Positions 46,384 to 55,755 of a stretch of DNA of 64,000 bases are shown here, piece by piece. The first letter of the stretch is position 1; every line of letters begins with the position of its first letter. The stretch is taken from the NCBI RefSeq assembly GCF_014534745.1, contig NZ_JACVVP010000021.1, positions 62,001-126,000 on the forward strand, given 5' to 3'. The DNA is from Flammeovirga sp. EKP202. GTDB taxonomy: Bacteria; Bacteroidota; Bacteroidia; Cytophagales; Flammeovirgaceae. The translations under genes were made by a program, and so were the position numbers. Under the pieces are notes generated by a model that was not told where the DNA came from, made no database searches, and was given only the letters and a program-made list of their open reading frames with translations.

Positions 46384-47397
46384 ATGAGTATAAAAAGCCT
46401 ATTCGGTTTACTTCTTATTTCATTATTAATAAGTTGTGATCAATCCCAAGAAGATGAAATGAACAAAGCCAAAATCCGTTCTTTAATAGAGAGTACCTCT
46501 CCTATTGAAAAAGAAACATTTTCATTTGATAAATCAGAAAACATCGAAATTGTGACCAAAGACAGTGTTTTCATCAACATCAACTGGGAAGATTTAGAAA
46601 TTGATGAAGCCAATTTTTCTGGTAAAATCAATGTCAAGTTCACTAATTACCCTACAAATATCGATATGTTTTTCGGTGGTCTAAAAACCGTTGCTGATAC
46701 TGCACTTTTTGAGTCAGGTGGTAGTTTTAATTTAGAAGTCTTTGATGGAACAACTCCTGTAAATCTTAAGGAAGGTAAAACTGCAAGTATACAATACCCT
46801 GTCAATGGAACACCAAAAAAAATGGACTTGCATCTCTATGATGAAACAGGAAATTGGGTAAAAACGAATGTTCCTGTAGAACAGAGAACTATTGAGCGAA
46901 AAGATACTATTACCAAGGAAATCGTTATAGCTAGGAAAAAAGATGACCCTTTGTATTATACAAGAACAGATAAAGTTTACACCGATGTTAGTATTCAAGT
47001 GACAGACCTTGATTTCTACTACGTAAACCTGTCAAAACTCAATTATGCTTACTTCGATTACCCTCCTAAATCTCAGTTAACATTCATCAACATAACTCCT
47101 AACTTCGATCTACAAAGTAATTATGATGTTCATATTTTATTTAAAAAATTTAATGCGATTCAAAATTATTGGATAACGAAAGAGTCTCTTGTTCAAGGAA
47201 TTCACAATACATCAAATTCGCTCCCTTTAGGAGCAAAAGCTACTGTTTTAGTTTTTTCTGTAAAAGGTGAAGACTTCTTATTCGAAAAGAAAGACATCAA
47301 AATAGAAGAAGGTCTCGTTTTAGAATTGAATCCTAAAAAAATGTCTAAAGAGAAAATTCAGCGTCAATTACGCTCCTTAAAAAGGCACTTTAAATAG
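46384..47397 (+). CDS. Hypothetical lipoprotein
   Basis: 337 residues, not recognised. Signal peptide with lipobox Cys at residue 18 (LLISCDQS). The mature part is beta-rich: an early KINVKFTNYPTNIDMFFGG region, then a carboxypeptidase-regulatory-like stretch (ASIQYPVNGTPKKMDLHLYD), and a basic C-terminal helix (SKEKIQRQLRSLKRHFK). The GGLKTVADTALFESGGSFNL segment resembles surface or carbohydrate-related beta-sandwich proteins of Bacteroidota, but I cannot name a family. Single gene, convergent with the K+ channel 17 bases away. Confidence 0.65.
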   Translation: MSIKSLFGLLLISLLISCDQSQEDEMNKAKIRSLIESTSPIEKETFSFDKSENIEIVTKDSVFININWEDLEIDEANFSGKINVKFTNYPTNIDMFFGGLKTVADTALFESGGSFNLEVFDGTTPVNLKEGKTASIQYPVNGTPKKMDLHLYDETGNWVKTNVPVEQRTIERKDTITKEIVIARKKDDPLYYTRTDKVYTDVSIQVTDLDFYYVNLSKLNYAYFDYPPKSQLTFINITPNFDLQSNYDVHILFKKFNAIQNYWITKESLVQGIHNTSNSLPLGAKATVLVFSVKGEDFLFEKKDIKIEEGLVLELNPKKMSKEKIQRQLRSLKRHFK

Positions 47398-47413
47398 TCA
47401 CTTTAGATTTGTG

Positions 47414-48235
47414 CTAGTGAGTGTTAATATCAAAAGTATTACCGCACTTAGGACATGTACACTTTTCTGGCACATCCGGTTTTCCTGATTTAATTCTTGA
47501 TATTTCTTCTATAAAGCCTGTCCCAATAATACCTGTAGGAAGTGCAACAAGACCAATACCCATAACTGCAACAAAACTTGCTATTATATCTCCTAAAGGA
47601 GTAACAGGGTACATATCTCCATAACCTACGGTGGTAAGAGTAGCAACTGCCCACCACATTGACTTAGTTATACTTGAAAAAACACCAGGTTGTGCTTCTC
47701 TTTCTACAAAGAAAATTAATGATGCAGAGAATACTATTAAAATACAAGACATAAATATGGTCAACAAAAGCTCTTCTTTTCGTGACTTAATCACTCTTAT
47801 AAGGATAGACATAGCAGAACTATATCGTCCAAATTTAAAAAGTCTAAATAATCGAAATAATCTTAGAATTCTAATAAAGCGAAGGTCGAGGTTGGCCAGA
47901 ATAAAATAAGATGGAATAATCGCTGATAGATCCACCAAACCATAAAAAGAGAAGACGAAAGCTAATATTGCTCCAACTCTTGATTTATTAGGATATTTGT
48001 ATTTTGAGGTTACTAACCTAATAATATATTCAATAGTAAAAATTACAACTGAAAACTGTTCAAATATAAAGAACTCTTTTTGATATTGATCATAGATCCA
48101 TTGATGAGACTCTAAGATAACTGACAATACATTTAATAAAATTAATGATATTATAAAAACGTCAAAAGCTTTACTTGTTTTGTTAGTCCCATCGCTTTTT
48201 TCAACAATTTGAAAGGCTTTCTGTGTAATATTCAT
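47414..48235 (-). CDS. Voltage-gated K+ channel family protein (ion transporter)
   Basis: 273 residues. Six membrane segments: S1 ~25-45, S2 ~55-75, S3 ~85-108, S4 LRFIRILRLFRLFRLFKFGR (~118-137, regularly spaced Arg), S5 ~155-175, pore helix and selectivity filter TLTTVGYGDMYP (~195-206), S6 ~212-235. The C-terminus ends KCTCPKCGNTFDINTH, a small Cys/His knuckle that could bind zinc. Inner-membrane potassium channel by family. Single gene; no obvious regulatory neighbour. Confidence 0.9.
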   Translation of the reverse strand: MNITQKAFQIVEKSDGTNKTSKAFDVFIISLILLNVLSVILESHQWIYDQYQKEFFIFEQFSVVIFTIEYIIRLVTSKYKYPNKSRVGAILAFVFSFYGLVDLSAIIPSYFILANLDLRFIRILRLFRLFRLFKFGRYSSAMSILIRVIKSRKEELLLTIFMSCILIVFSASLIFFVEREAQPGVFSSITKSMWWAVATLTTVGYGDMYPVTPLGDIIASFVAVMGIGLVALPTGIIGTGFIEEISRIKSGKPDVPEKCTCPKCGNTFDINTH

Positions 48236-48301
48236 TTTTATGGTTAGTTACAGTTAATTGTAGTATCAAATGTAATCAATATTATCTCGAAGAGTTTCTA
48301 A

Positions 48302-48366
48302 AAGTGGTGTAAGAGTTAAGGAAAACACCATTTGTACTACGTGTCTTTATAAGTCCGTCAACTTAT
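48302..48366 (+). repeat. Palindromic dispersed unit, degenerate
   Basis: Unit 48302-48340 (AGTGGTGTAAGAGTTAAG...CCATTTGTAC) and second hairpin ATAAGTCCGTCAACTTAT at 48349-48366. More decayed than the other copies. Confidence 0.55.
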
Positions 48367-48525
48367 AGAAAAATTTGCTCATCTCAAAGTCTTCATACTT
48401 GCACTCCTTTAGTTTATTACCTCCCCCTTCGTTGAAAAACAACTGCCTTTCATTGAATAAATTACTGAACCTTCATGAGATATTTTATCTTTATTTATGT
48501 TGAATACTATTTAACGGTAAAGAAT

Positions 48526-49501
48526 ATGAAAAATAAACTATATCTCTTTTTTTTTTTCTGTAATACTATTACTCTCTTTTAAAGGAAAAGATAAAGCGCC
48601 TACAATCACTCATAAAGCTACCTACGAAGTTAATATCACGGAAGATATCATATATGCAAAAGGATTAAGTCATGAGGCGATTAATAGTGTACAAGCAAAT
48701 GAAGTCCCATTAAAATTAGACGTTTATTCTCCCAAAAATAAGGATAATAATCGACCAGTTTTTCTATTTTTCCATGGAGGAGGATTTAAAGGTGGTTCAC
48801 GAAAAATGGTCCATATCGCTAACATGGGAAAGTATTTTGCATCTAGAGGATGGGTATTTATCTCAGCAGATTATAGGGTAATGAAACAAAAGGGAACTAT
48901 TCCTCAACAATGGATAAGTATTTCTAAAAAATATCCTCAAAAAGTGAGAGGACAAGCATTGGCCGTTTATCCAGCTTTGCGTGATGCTAAAGCGGCTATG
49001 CGATGGGTGATTGCCAATAAAGAGCAATACCATATCAACACTGATTACATCACTGTTGGTGGAGGATCTGCTGGCGCTTTAACTGCAATTGGTTTGGGTA
49101 TTTCTGACCTCGAAGACTACAGAGATGAAATTAGTATTGAGACTGACCCAACTTTATCTACGACCCATCTTAAAGAAGAATATAAAGTAAAAACCATTAT
49201 TGACCTTTGGGGTACAAAAGCGGTATTAGATGCTCTTGAAAAACTAGATGGAAAAAGTCGATTCGATAGCGATGATCCTTCCTTATTAATTTTACATGGT
49301 ACTCAAGATCAAAATAAAAACACTCCTTTCAATAAAGCGGAAGAACTTAAAGCCACGTATGATGCTAATGGGTTAACTGCTAAATTAATTCCTTTGGAAG
49401 GTGCAGGACATGGAGCTTGGAAAGCCACTGTTGATGGGAAAAATTTGGCTGATTTGGCTTTTGAATTTATTGTAGAGCAACAAAAACTACAAACAGAATA
49501 A
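48526..49501 (+). CDS. Alpha/beta hydrolase (esterase/lipase), frame broken by an 11-T run
   Basis: From ATG 48526 the frame reads MKNKLYLFFFF and stops at 48580-48582. The rest is open in the +1 frame, with first ATG at 48806 (231 residues). With ten instead of eleven Ts the gene would be a single ~324-residue protein: signal peptide MKNKLYLFFFSVILLLSF, then VFLFFHGGGFKGGS (oxyanion hole), VGGGSAGAL (nucleophile Ser, codon 49067-49069), LLILHGTQDQNKN (acid) and GAGHGAW (His). It is a carbohydrate-esterase/BD-FAE-like alpha/beta hydrolase, probably exported when in frame. Three explanations: sequencing error in the homopolymer, a recent pseudogene, or phase-variable switching by slipped pairing. 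Confidence 0.75.
48547..48557. repeat. Homopolymer of eleven Ts inside the hydrolase signal-peptide codons
   Basis: Eleven consecutive Ts. One base fewer restores the hydrolase frame. Confidence 0.9.
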
Positions 49502-49541
49502 TAAATTTTAAGCTCTAAAAAAGAAATACTTAAGAAAGTTC

Positions 49542-49575
49542 AAACCTACCTTATCTTTATTGAGAAGGTAGGTTT
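49542..49575. terminator. Bidirectional terminator, hydrolase / 49593 lipoprotein
   Basis: A perfect 11-bp stem AAACCTACCTT around a 12-base loop, between two convergent genes, with a T tract on the plus side. Confidence 0.8.
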
Positions 49576-49592
49576 TCTAGATCTATATTTAG

Positions 49593-51299
49593 TTAAGGAT
49601 TAATGCGGTACATCTCCCCTACTTCCTTTTGCATCCAATCTCCATAGTTACTGATTTTTCTAGAACTAGATGATTCCTTAAAAAGGTCTATCACCTGTAA
49701 TAAGTAATAACCATTTTCCTTCTGGGACTTATTACTTTCGTAATTAGATGTAATCATTTTCAAATGATCTGGCCTTAAGCTTTCGAAATAACCATCATAT
49801 AAGTTTTGAGAAGAAATACCTGACCCAAGATCCATTTTTGCTCCCAACCTTGCCTTTGATTCCACGGTTACCTCAGTAAGTTGTTCTCTACCATCCTTTA
49901 TTCCAGTTTCAAATTTTGCTACTAAAGACAAGTTATCTTTTTCACCCATAAAATCTTTTCTTGAAATAGAGTAAATACCATTTTCATACTTTAATTCATT
50001 ACCATTTTTTCTGTTAAGTTCGATACTCGATACCGCTATTGGTAATGTTTCAACATGTTTTGTACTGTAGGAATAAGCCATAAAATCATCGCTATACCCT
50101 GATCTAGATACAGCAAAGGTTTTTATTTTATTGCCTCTTTTTATGGGGAAAAGGACTCTTTCTTTGCCATTATTATTAATCCTCTGTAAGTTATTGGAAC
50201 AATAAACATCTGTTCCATGAATATCAATCAAACTCTCTATATAGATCCACTCCCCATTTTTTTCAGGGAAAGGCTGAACCGCAATAGCATCTTGAATATC
50301 CTCTAATTCTACACTTACTGTAGAACCACTTTCGTAGTTCTGGAAAACTATCGCAACACCTCTTGACTTATCATCAGAATAGAAAATAAAAGGGTAAACT
50401 TTTTCATTTTGCTCCAATTCTCTGTAAATAAATTCATGATAACTGTAATACTCATCTGAATACAAAAACCTTTGGCTTTTAGCTCCTCCAAAATTTTTAT
50501 ACACTCTACTTACTTCATGAGCTATTTTGAGAATTAATTTTGAATCATCATTTCTTGGTCTGAAAGTCTTCATTTCTTGATCTGAAGAAGATACATGTTC
50601 ATACGTTAATTTATGATTTTCAATATGTTCTTCCTCATTTGCAGCAGTATGTATATAATCAAAATAGTACTTTTCTGCTCTGACAAAATAAAAATCTTGT
50701 CCAATAATAGACGGATCTAATTCGATTTCAATTTCTTCATTACAAGTAGAAACATCGTACACCTTTGAGATTACATTACCTTCGACATCGGCAAAATACA
50801 CATTGTATTTATAATCAGATGTACTTTGCAAGTAATAGAAATCATATCCTGGCAAACCAGATTCTGATCGAAAATTAAATTGATCGACATAACCGGTTTC
50901 AAATTTAAAAGGAGGCAGAAAATTATCGACTTCAATTGCCGCTTCAGCCGTTAAAAATTCAGAAGTTGTATCTTCTTTTTCTTTGGGTATTCGAACAGAA
51001 AATAGTTGGAGTCCTTCTTGTATCCCTTTTGAATCAAACGCTATAGCATAATTATTTGCTGACTGCTTCAAAGTAATTGGAACCTCCTTCCCATTACAAA
51101 ACAATTGAACGTCATTCATTTCTAATTGAACTTGATCCTGAATCAATAATTTAATTTGAGCCATACCTCTAATATAAGATGGTGCCTGTAACTCCAAAGG
51201 TTTGTTGATCTTGGCTTTATCTTCAAAAAGACTACAAGAAAAAAAGGGCAGCAGGCATAAAAGAATCGTAATCAGTTTACTGAAAAAATATTTAGTCAT
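49593..51299 (-). CDS. Hypothetical large lipoprotein
   Basis: 568 residues, not recognised. Signal peptide with lipobox Cys at ~22 (LPFFSCSLFED). Near residues 35-125 there is a likely Ig-like beta-sandwich (LELQAPSYIRGMAQIKLLIQ, IPKEKEDTTSEF). A mid-region beta-propeller-like or extended beta segment follows, with GQDFYFVRAEKYYFDYIHTA and a DDSKLILKIAHEVSRVYKNF helix. The C-terminus has FKESSSSRKISNYGDWMQKE. No catalytic signature seen. It begins a run of three leftward exported proteins (49.6-54.1 kb), each with its own terminator, so not a tight operon. Confidence 0.6.
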   Translation of the reverse strand: MTKYFFSKLITILLCLLPFFSCSLFEDKAKINKPLELQAPSYIRGMAQIKLLIQDQVQLEMNDVQLFCNGKEVPITLKQSANNYAIAFDSKGIQEGLQLFSVRIPKEKEDTTSEFLTAEAAIEVDNFLPPFKFETGYVDQFNFRSESGLPGYDFYYLQSTSDYKYNVYFADVEGNVISKVYDVSTCNEEIEIELDPSIIGQDFYFVRAEKYYFDYIHTAANEEEHIENHKLTYEHVSSSDQEMKTFRPRNDDSKLILKIAHEVSRVYKNFGGAKSQRFLYSDEYYSYHEFIYRELEQNEKVYPFIFYSDDKSRGVAIVFQNYESGSTVSVELEDIQDAIAVQPFPEKNGEWIYIESLIDIHGTDVYCSNNLQRINNNGKERVLFPIKRGNKIKTFAVSRSGYSDDFMAYSYSTKHVETLPIAVSSIELNRKNGNELKYENGIYSISRKDFMGEKDNLSLVAKFETGIKDGREQLTEVTVESKARLGAKMDLGSGISSQNLYDGYFESLRPDHLKMITSNYESNKSQKENGYYLLQVIDLFKESSSSRKISNYGDWMQKEVGEMYRINP

Positions 51300-51418
51300 A
51301 AAAAAATTAGGAATTGATTGATGGTTTTAATTTGTCACGAAAATAGGGTTTAGTACGCGTAATCTGAAAATAATATCTTAATTAATTCTCGCCTGAAATT
51401 TAGTTGTTCAAAAAAAAA

Positions 51419-51444
51419 CGACCTATTCATAACTGAATAGGTCG
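51419..51444 (-). terminator. Terminator after the TonB-domain gene
   Basis: A perfect 11-bp stem CGACCTATTCA with a 4-base loop, then eight or more Ts on the minus strand. Confidence 0.87.
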
Positions 51445-51458
51445 ATTTCATAAGTTTT

Positions 51459-52415
51459 TTAAAGTCTAAAGGAGACCGGTAAAACCATTCTCTGTTTTAC
51501 CGTTTGTCCTTTCATTCTTCCAGGTTTCCACTTAGGTGCTTTTTTAAGTACCCTTAAAGTTTCCTTATCAATAGAAGGGCTTACACCTCTTAGAATCTTA
51601 AAATCTGAAAGTTTACCCGATTTCAATACTACGAACTGTACATATACTTTTCCTTGTACATCATTTTTTTTCGCATCAGAAGGGTATCTCATATTTATTC
51701 CCAAGAAGTTATAAAACGATACCATTCCTTTAGGATAGGTGGCAGGAGATTCAGGTACCTTATAATCGTATTCATTGGCTTTTTCATCCCAGCTTACACC
51801 TTTAATTAATTTGCCTTTTTTGTAATTTTCTTCAAAATATTTTTCTTCAGAAGCAAATACACCATTCCATAAACCTTGCTTTAATGAGTTCTGAACTTTT
51901 CCTTCTTCAGTATATTTTTTTCGAGCATTGTTGGGGTAAATCGTATGTTTTATTTGCCCCTCTCCATCTTTAAGTGTTTGATTCCCGTCTTCATCCCATC
52001 CATTCACAAATAGCATAGATGGTATTCCGGATTTCTTGTCATACTGTACTTTATATTCTAAATTAAGGTTTCCATTTTCGTGGTAGGCTTTCCACATTCC
52101 TACTTTTTTACTATCTGCATACTCTCCCTCGTCTGATTTATTTCCATTTTTAAAATAGGATACAAACTGTCCTTCTTTAGCATTGTAATATTTAGGTTTA
52201 ATGGTCTCATAAGTTCTATGTATCGACCCATCTAAAAAATAGATAGTATGCTTGAATACTGTTCCATTCGATTTGCCTGCTTTGGAAAGAATATAATATT
52301 CCATTCTCGTTTCATCCTCTGTCTCACCATAACCCTCAGTCAAAAATATTTTTGATTGACCAAAAGAGATGACCGTATAAAAAGCCAAGAGCAAAGTTAA
52401 AAATAACTTTTTCAT
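51459..52415 (-). CDS. Energy transducer TonB-like protein with MORN-type repeats
   Basis: 318 residues. Cleavable-looking signal ~1-19 (ends VISFGQS) and no proline-rich spanning linker. MORN-type repeats ~75-130 (GQFVSYFKNGNKSDEGEY, GMWKAYHENGNLNLEY) and again ~150-205 (KHTIYPNNARKKYTEEGKVQ). A C-terminal TonB domain ~228-318: GINMRYPSDAKKNDVQGKVYV, SIDKETLRVLKKAPKWKPG and the final VLPVSFRL strand. Bacteroidota have many such secreted MORN-TonB proteins whose link to classic ExbBD/TonB energy transfer is unclear. Own terminator. Confidence 0.85.
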   Translation of the reverse strand: MKKLFLTLLLAFYTVISFGQSKIFLTEGYGETEDETRMEYYILSKAGKSNGTVFKHTIYFLDGSIHRTYETIKPKYYNAKEGQFVSYFKNGNKSDEGEYADSKKVGMWKAYHENGNLNLEYKVQYDKKSGIPSMLFVNGWDEDGNQTLKDGEGQIKHTIYPNNARKKYTEEGKVQNSLKQGLWNGVFASEEKYFEENYKKGKLIKGVSWDEKANEYDYKVPESPATYPKGMVSFYNFLGINMRYPSDAKKNDVQGKVYVQFVVLKSGKLSDFKILRGVSPSIDKETLRVLKKAPKWKPGRMKGQTVKQRMVLPVSFRL

Positions 52416-52634
52416 AAAATTAGTGCTTGTTTTAATGATAAATTAGTTTGCTTGCGGCACTTCCAAAAATGCCAAATTATTTATTAGAATTAATGTTCAG
52501 GATCTCTTCCCTGATATTATATTAGGTGAAATCTTAACAGGTTCTAAGCATTTATTTTAGCAAGTATATCACCATTTTTAATGACATACAAATTTCATAC
52601 ATCAATATTAGATTACATTTATTAGTGCATAAAA

Positions 52635-52664
52635 AAGGGTCAAGTTCTCATAAACTCAACCCTT
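52635..52664 (-). terminator. Terminator after the ankyrin-repeat gene
   Basis: Stem AAGGGT..AGTT with a 2x2 internal mismatch, six Ts on the minus strand, about 50 bases past the stop at 52717. The surrounding 52416-52716 gap holds nothing else. Confidence 0.7.
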
Positions 52665-52716
52665 CCTTTAATGTATTGCTTTCTACTTAATAGCTCAAAA
52701 CCATCTTCTATTGAAA

Positions 52717-54075
52717 TTAATTCAATGAACTACAATTGACCAATTTGTAGCCTTTTCCAACATAATTGATTTGCATAGGGCCATATTGAGTACCATCATA
52801 TGGTTTGAAAAAGTGAACCCTTTTGATTCCACATACATCGTATTTATCTGTAACAAACAAATAGGTCACTAGGAATTTTCCCTTTGTAGCACCTGTTGTT
52901 TCATCTTTTTCAATAAGCCATTCACCATTTACAATTTTAATGTCTTTTACAGTAAAGCTCTGATCTTTATCTTTAAACATTGTGATCATTTGTTTCTCCA
53001 ATGCCTCATCATCCATTACTGTTCTATAATCAACCCAATTGTGCTCTACTTCTTTCGTTTTCAAAATACCTCCTATATACGCACCTATTTCAGCGTTATA
53101 GGTTCCCTTTTCCTTCGTTTTATAATAATAGAAAGAATATTTCTTCCAAGTGAATGAATTATACTTTTCAACAGCTTTAAAAAGTGCTACATCATTATGG
53201 CTAATTGCAAATTTAGCGAGTTTTTCTCCATTTGATTTTTCAATTTTGGCACCTGCACTCTCTAAGTACTTTATCATTTCGTAGTTTTTTTGATTTTCAC
53301 TACCTTCCTCAACTACAAGGTCTAAAGCGGTGCCTTTTTCAAAATTAACCGGAGCACCATGCTCAACAATTAATTTCACTAAATCTATATTATTAGTATA
53401 AATAGCTTTTTCCAATGTCCAAGTGTCTACTTTAGGGTTGAGACCTTTTTCCAATAAGGATTGAACGGCTACTAATACATCGTTTTCAAACAAAGCGTCT
53501 TCATATAACTCTTCTTTACTTTGATTGAATTTATACTCCTCAATCACTTCCACCCATTTTTTTTCCTGAGCTGCATAATGAGAGTAATCCTGATTACAAT
53601 CTACCTCTTCTAATTTTTTTAGCGTCGAACGGATACCTCCAAGTTGTATTTTAGTGGTGTCTCCATTTGCAAGGTAGGCCTGATTTTTAGCTTCATAAGC
53701 TTCTATCTTATTCAACAAGTAATTGCAGTGACGCTCACTTTTTAGTGAATGCACCAAACTGTCAAACTTTTCATATCTTTTTAGATATTTTTCTGCTCCG
53801 CTACATTTACCTTGTACACACTTCACGGTCAATGCCTTATATTCATGCATAGGTGTATCAATCCCTTCCAATGTCGGAACGGTTAAGAGTGCAGAAATTT
53901 GCCGATCGTACATGGCCAAATCTCTTTCAACAACATCACACCGTATCGGTATATTGCCTCCTGTAGTTATCTGATCGGAAGCCTCCGATAGTCTCGGCGA
54001 TTGGGCATGACATACAGTTGTGAGTGTAAAAGTTATAAATGACCAGTAACACAATAGAATAGTCGTCGTCTTCAT
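52717..54075 (-). CDS. Exported ankyrin-repeat protein of unknown function
   Basis: 452 residues. Signal peptide ~1-24 (VCHAQS). N-terminal helical region with Cys residues (45, 70, 75, 98, 155 region), e.g. VKCVQGKCSGAEKYLKRYEK. Ankyrin-like repeats ~190-310: NDVLVAVQSLLEKGLNPKVD, TNNIDLVKLIVEHGAPVNF, KNYEMIKYLESAGAKIEK, HNDVALFKAVEKYNSF. C-terminal ~130 residues are beta-rich with WLIEKDETTGATKGKFLVTYLF, cysteine-containing end VNCSSLN. Periplasmic or extracellular. No family known to me for the whole protein. Confidence 0.7.
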   Translation of the reverse strand: MKTTTILLCYWSFITFTLTTVCHAQSPRLSEASDQITTGGNIPIRCDVVERDLAMYDRQISALLTVPTLEGIDTPMHEYKALTVKCVQGKCSGAEKYLKRYEKFDSLVHSLKSERHCNYLLNKIEAYEAKNQAYLANGDTTKIQLGGIRSTLKKLEEVDCNQDYSHYAAQEKKWVEVIEEYKFNQSKEELYEDALFENDVLVAVQSLLEKGLNPKVDTWTLEKAIYTNNIDLVKLIVEHGAPVNFEKGTALDLVVEEGSENQKNYEMIKYLESAGAKIEKSNGEKLAKFAISHNDVALFKAVEKYNSFTWKKYSFYYYKTKEKGTYNAEIGAYIGGILKTKEVEHNWVDYRTVMDDEALEKQMITMFKDKDQSFTVKDIKIVNGEWLIEKDETTGATKGKFLVTYLFVTDKYDVCGIKRVHFFKPYDGTQYGPMQINYVGKGYKLVNCSSLN

Positions 54076-54715
54076 TGTAAATAATTAGTTTATTTTAATA
54101 CCTGTAATAAATAGTCAACACACTTTATTACCCTAGTTTTTGAAATCAATAAAAAACTAGAGAAAGTCAGTTTAAAGCACTTTCGCACTTTAGAAATACT
54201 CTAAGATCAAATAAAAAATAACAACAGTTTCACAGTAAAATTCTAGTTCATCAAATATTTATCTAAAAGCAAGAATCTATAATAAAGTTGAAAATTGATC
54301 TGAATCAGTACTTTTATAACGAGGAAAGCAGTGATTTTATTTTCCGGGTTGTAAAATTAATTTCACATTTTTACGAAGCAAATAATGCAGTCATAATACG
54401 CCTTCTTTACAGGAATAAGTCAACACTTTATTTGAATTAGACAATTATCAAATTAAAAACACATATATAACTGTACATCTGCTACTTACACGTAAATAAT
54501 GTTAAGTGAATTTCATTAAATTCACTATCCTTTTTTGTCAATAAAGAATAGAAATCTTTCATGAATTTTCAGCATTATTTATCAGGGTTCATACAATATA
54601 AAGTAATGTTAATACGTTCTCTCTATGCCTTATAAAAGATGATAAAAGGCATCTAATATTTTTTTTGTATATTTGAACTTCAAATACCGAAGATTTAGGT
54701 CTTCACAATTGAGAT
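54076..54715. other. Non-coding spacer upstream of the M23 peptidase
   Basis: 640 AT-rich bases between divergent genes. Apart from a -7 box at 54668-54675 I see no gene, repeat unit or terminator in it. It is unusually long for this window. Confidence 0.45.
54668..54675 (+). promoter_or_regulatory. -7 box of the M23 peptidase gene
   Basis: TATATTTG, an exact TAnnTTTG match, 41 bases before the start codon. Confidence 0.5.
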
Positions 54716-55696
54716 ATGGCAAAGATTAAATATTATTACGATACTGAAACTTGTCGTTACGAACGCATAAGAACCTCTCCCTTTGATATGTTTATCAACA
54801 TCACTGGGTTATTGTTTGCGTGCTCTTTGTTCGGCTTTTTCTTTTCGGCTATATATATAAAATACTTCCCTTCTGCTAAAGAAGCACGTTTACAGAAGGA
54901 AAATGCAGACTTACTTTATTCACACAAGCTTCTTCAAAAAGAAGTAGATGATGTGAAAAATGTGGTGGCTTCTCTTCAAGATAGAGACGATAAAATTTAT
55001 CGTGTAATTTTTGAGGCAGATCCTATTCCAAACGAAATCCGTCAGGCAGGTACTGGTGGTAGTCAGAAATACCAAGACCTTTTAGATAAGAAACTTTCTA
55101 GAGAGGACATGATTTTAGGTACTCTCTCTAAGATTGATAACCTTAAAAGGCAGATGTATATTCAGACCAAGTCGTACGACGAAATTGTTGACTTAGCACT
55201 GAATAAATCTGAAATGTTGGCAGCCATCCCGGCAATTCAACCTGTAGACAACAAAGATCTGAAAAGGTTGGCCTCTGGTTTCGGCATGAGAATTCACCCT
55301 ATCTTAAAGGTGAAGAAAATGCACGCCGGTATTGATTTCTCTGCACCAAAAGGAACTGCAATTTATGCTACTGGTGATGGTAAAGTCATCAAAGCTAGAA
55401 AATCGAATAGAGGATACGGTTGGGAAATTGAAGTAGATCACGGTTTTGGCTACGTCACAAAATATGCTCACATGTCGAAGTTTGATGTCAAGCGTGGACA
55501 AAAAGTATATAGAGGCCAAAAGATTGGTGAAGTGGGAAGTACAGGTTCTTCAACTGCTCCACACCTTCATTATGAGGTAATTCACAAGAAGAGAAAAGTA
55601 AATCCAATCCGATACTTCTCTAAAGATGTTACTGCTGATCAATATGCTACATTATTAGAAAAAGCATCGGTAGAAAACCAGTCATTAGGATATTAA
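54716..55696 (+). CDS. M23-family metallopeptidase, membrane anchored
   Basis: 326 residues. One N-terminal membrane helix ~24-50 with a cytoplasmic stub. A coiled coil ~55-105 (ARLQKENADLLYSHKLLQKE). Lysostaphin-like M23 domain ~185-300: HAGIDFSAPKG (HxxxD zinc ligands), YAHMSKFDVKRGQ, and the HLHYE HxH motif. Residues needed for zinc are all present, so it may be an active peptidoglycan endopeptidase acting in the periplasm, rather than an EnvC/NlpD-type degenerate activator. Single gene followed by a strong terminator; alanine dehydrogenase follows on the same strand. Confidence 0.92.
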   Translation: MAKIKYYYDTETCRYERIRTSPFDMFINITGLLFACSLFGFFFSAIYIKYFPSAKEARLQKENADLLYSHKLLQKEVDDVKNVVASLQDRDDKIYRVIFEADPIPNEIRQAGTGGSQKYQDLLDKKLSREDMILGTLSKIDNLKRQMYIQTKSYDEIVDLALNKSEMLAAIPAIQPVDNKDLKRLASGFGMRIHPILKVKKMHAGIDFSAPKGTAIYATGDGKVIKARKSNRGYGWEIEVDHGFGYVTKYAHMSKFDVKRGQKVYRGQKIGEVGSTGSSTAPHLHYEVIHKKRKVNPIRYFSKDVTADQYATLLEKASVENQSLGY

Positions 55697-55715
55697 TATC
55701 ACACATCATATTATC

Positions 55716-55755
55716 ATCCCCATATACTTTTTATTCTGTATATGGGGATTTTTTT
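55716..55755 (+). terminator. Terminator after the M23 peptidase gene
   Basis: A perfect 12-bp stem ATCCCCATATAC, 10-base loop, seven Ts. Confidence 0.9.
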
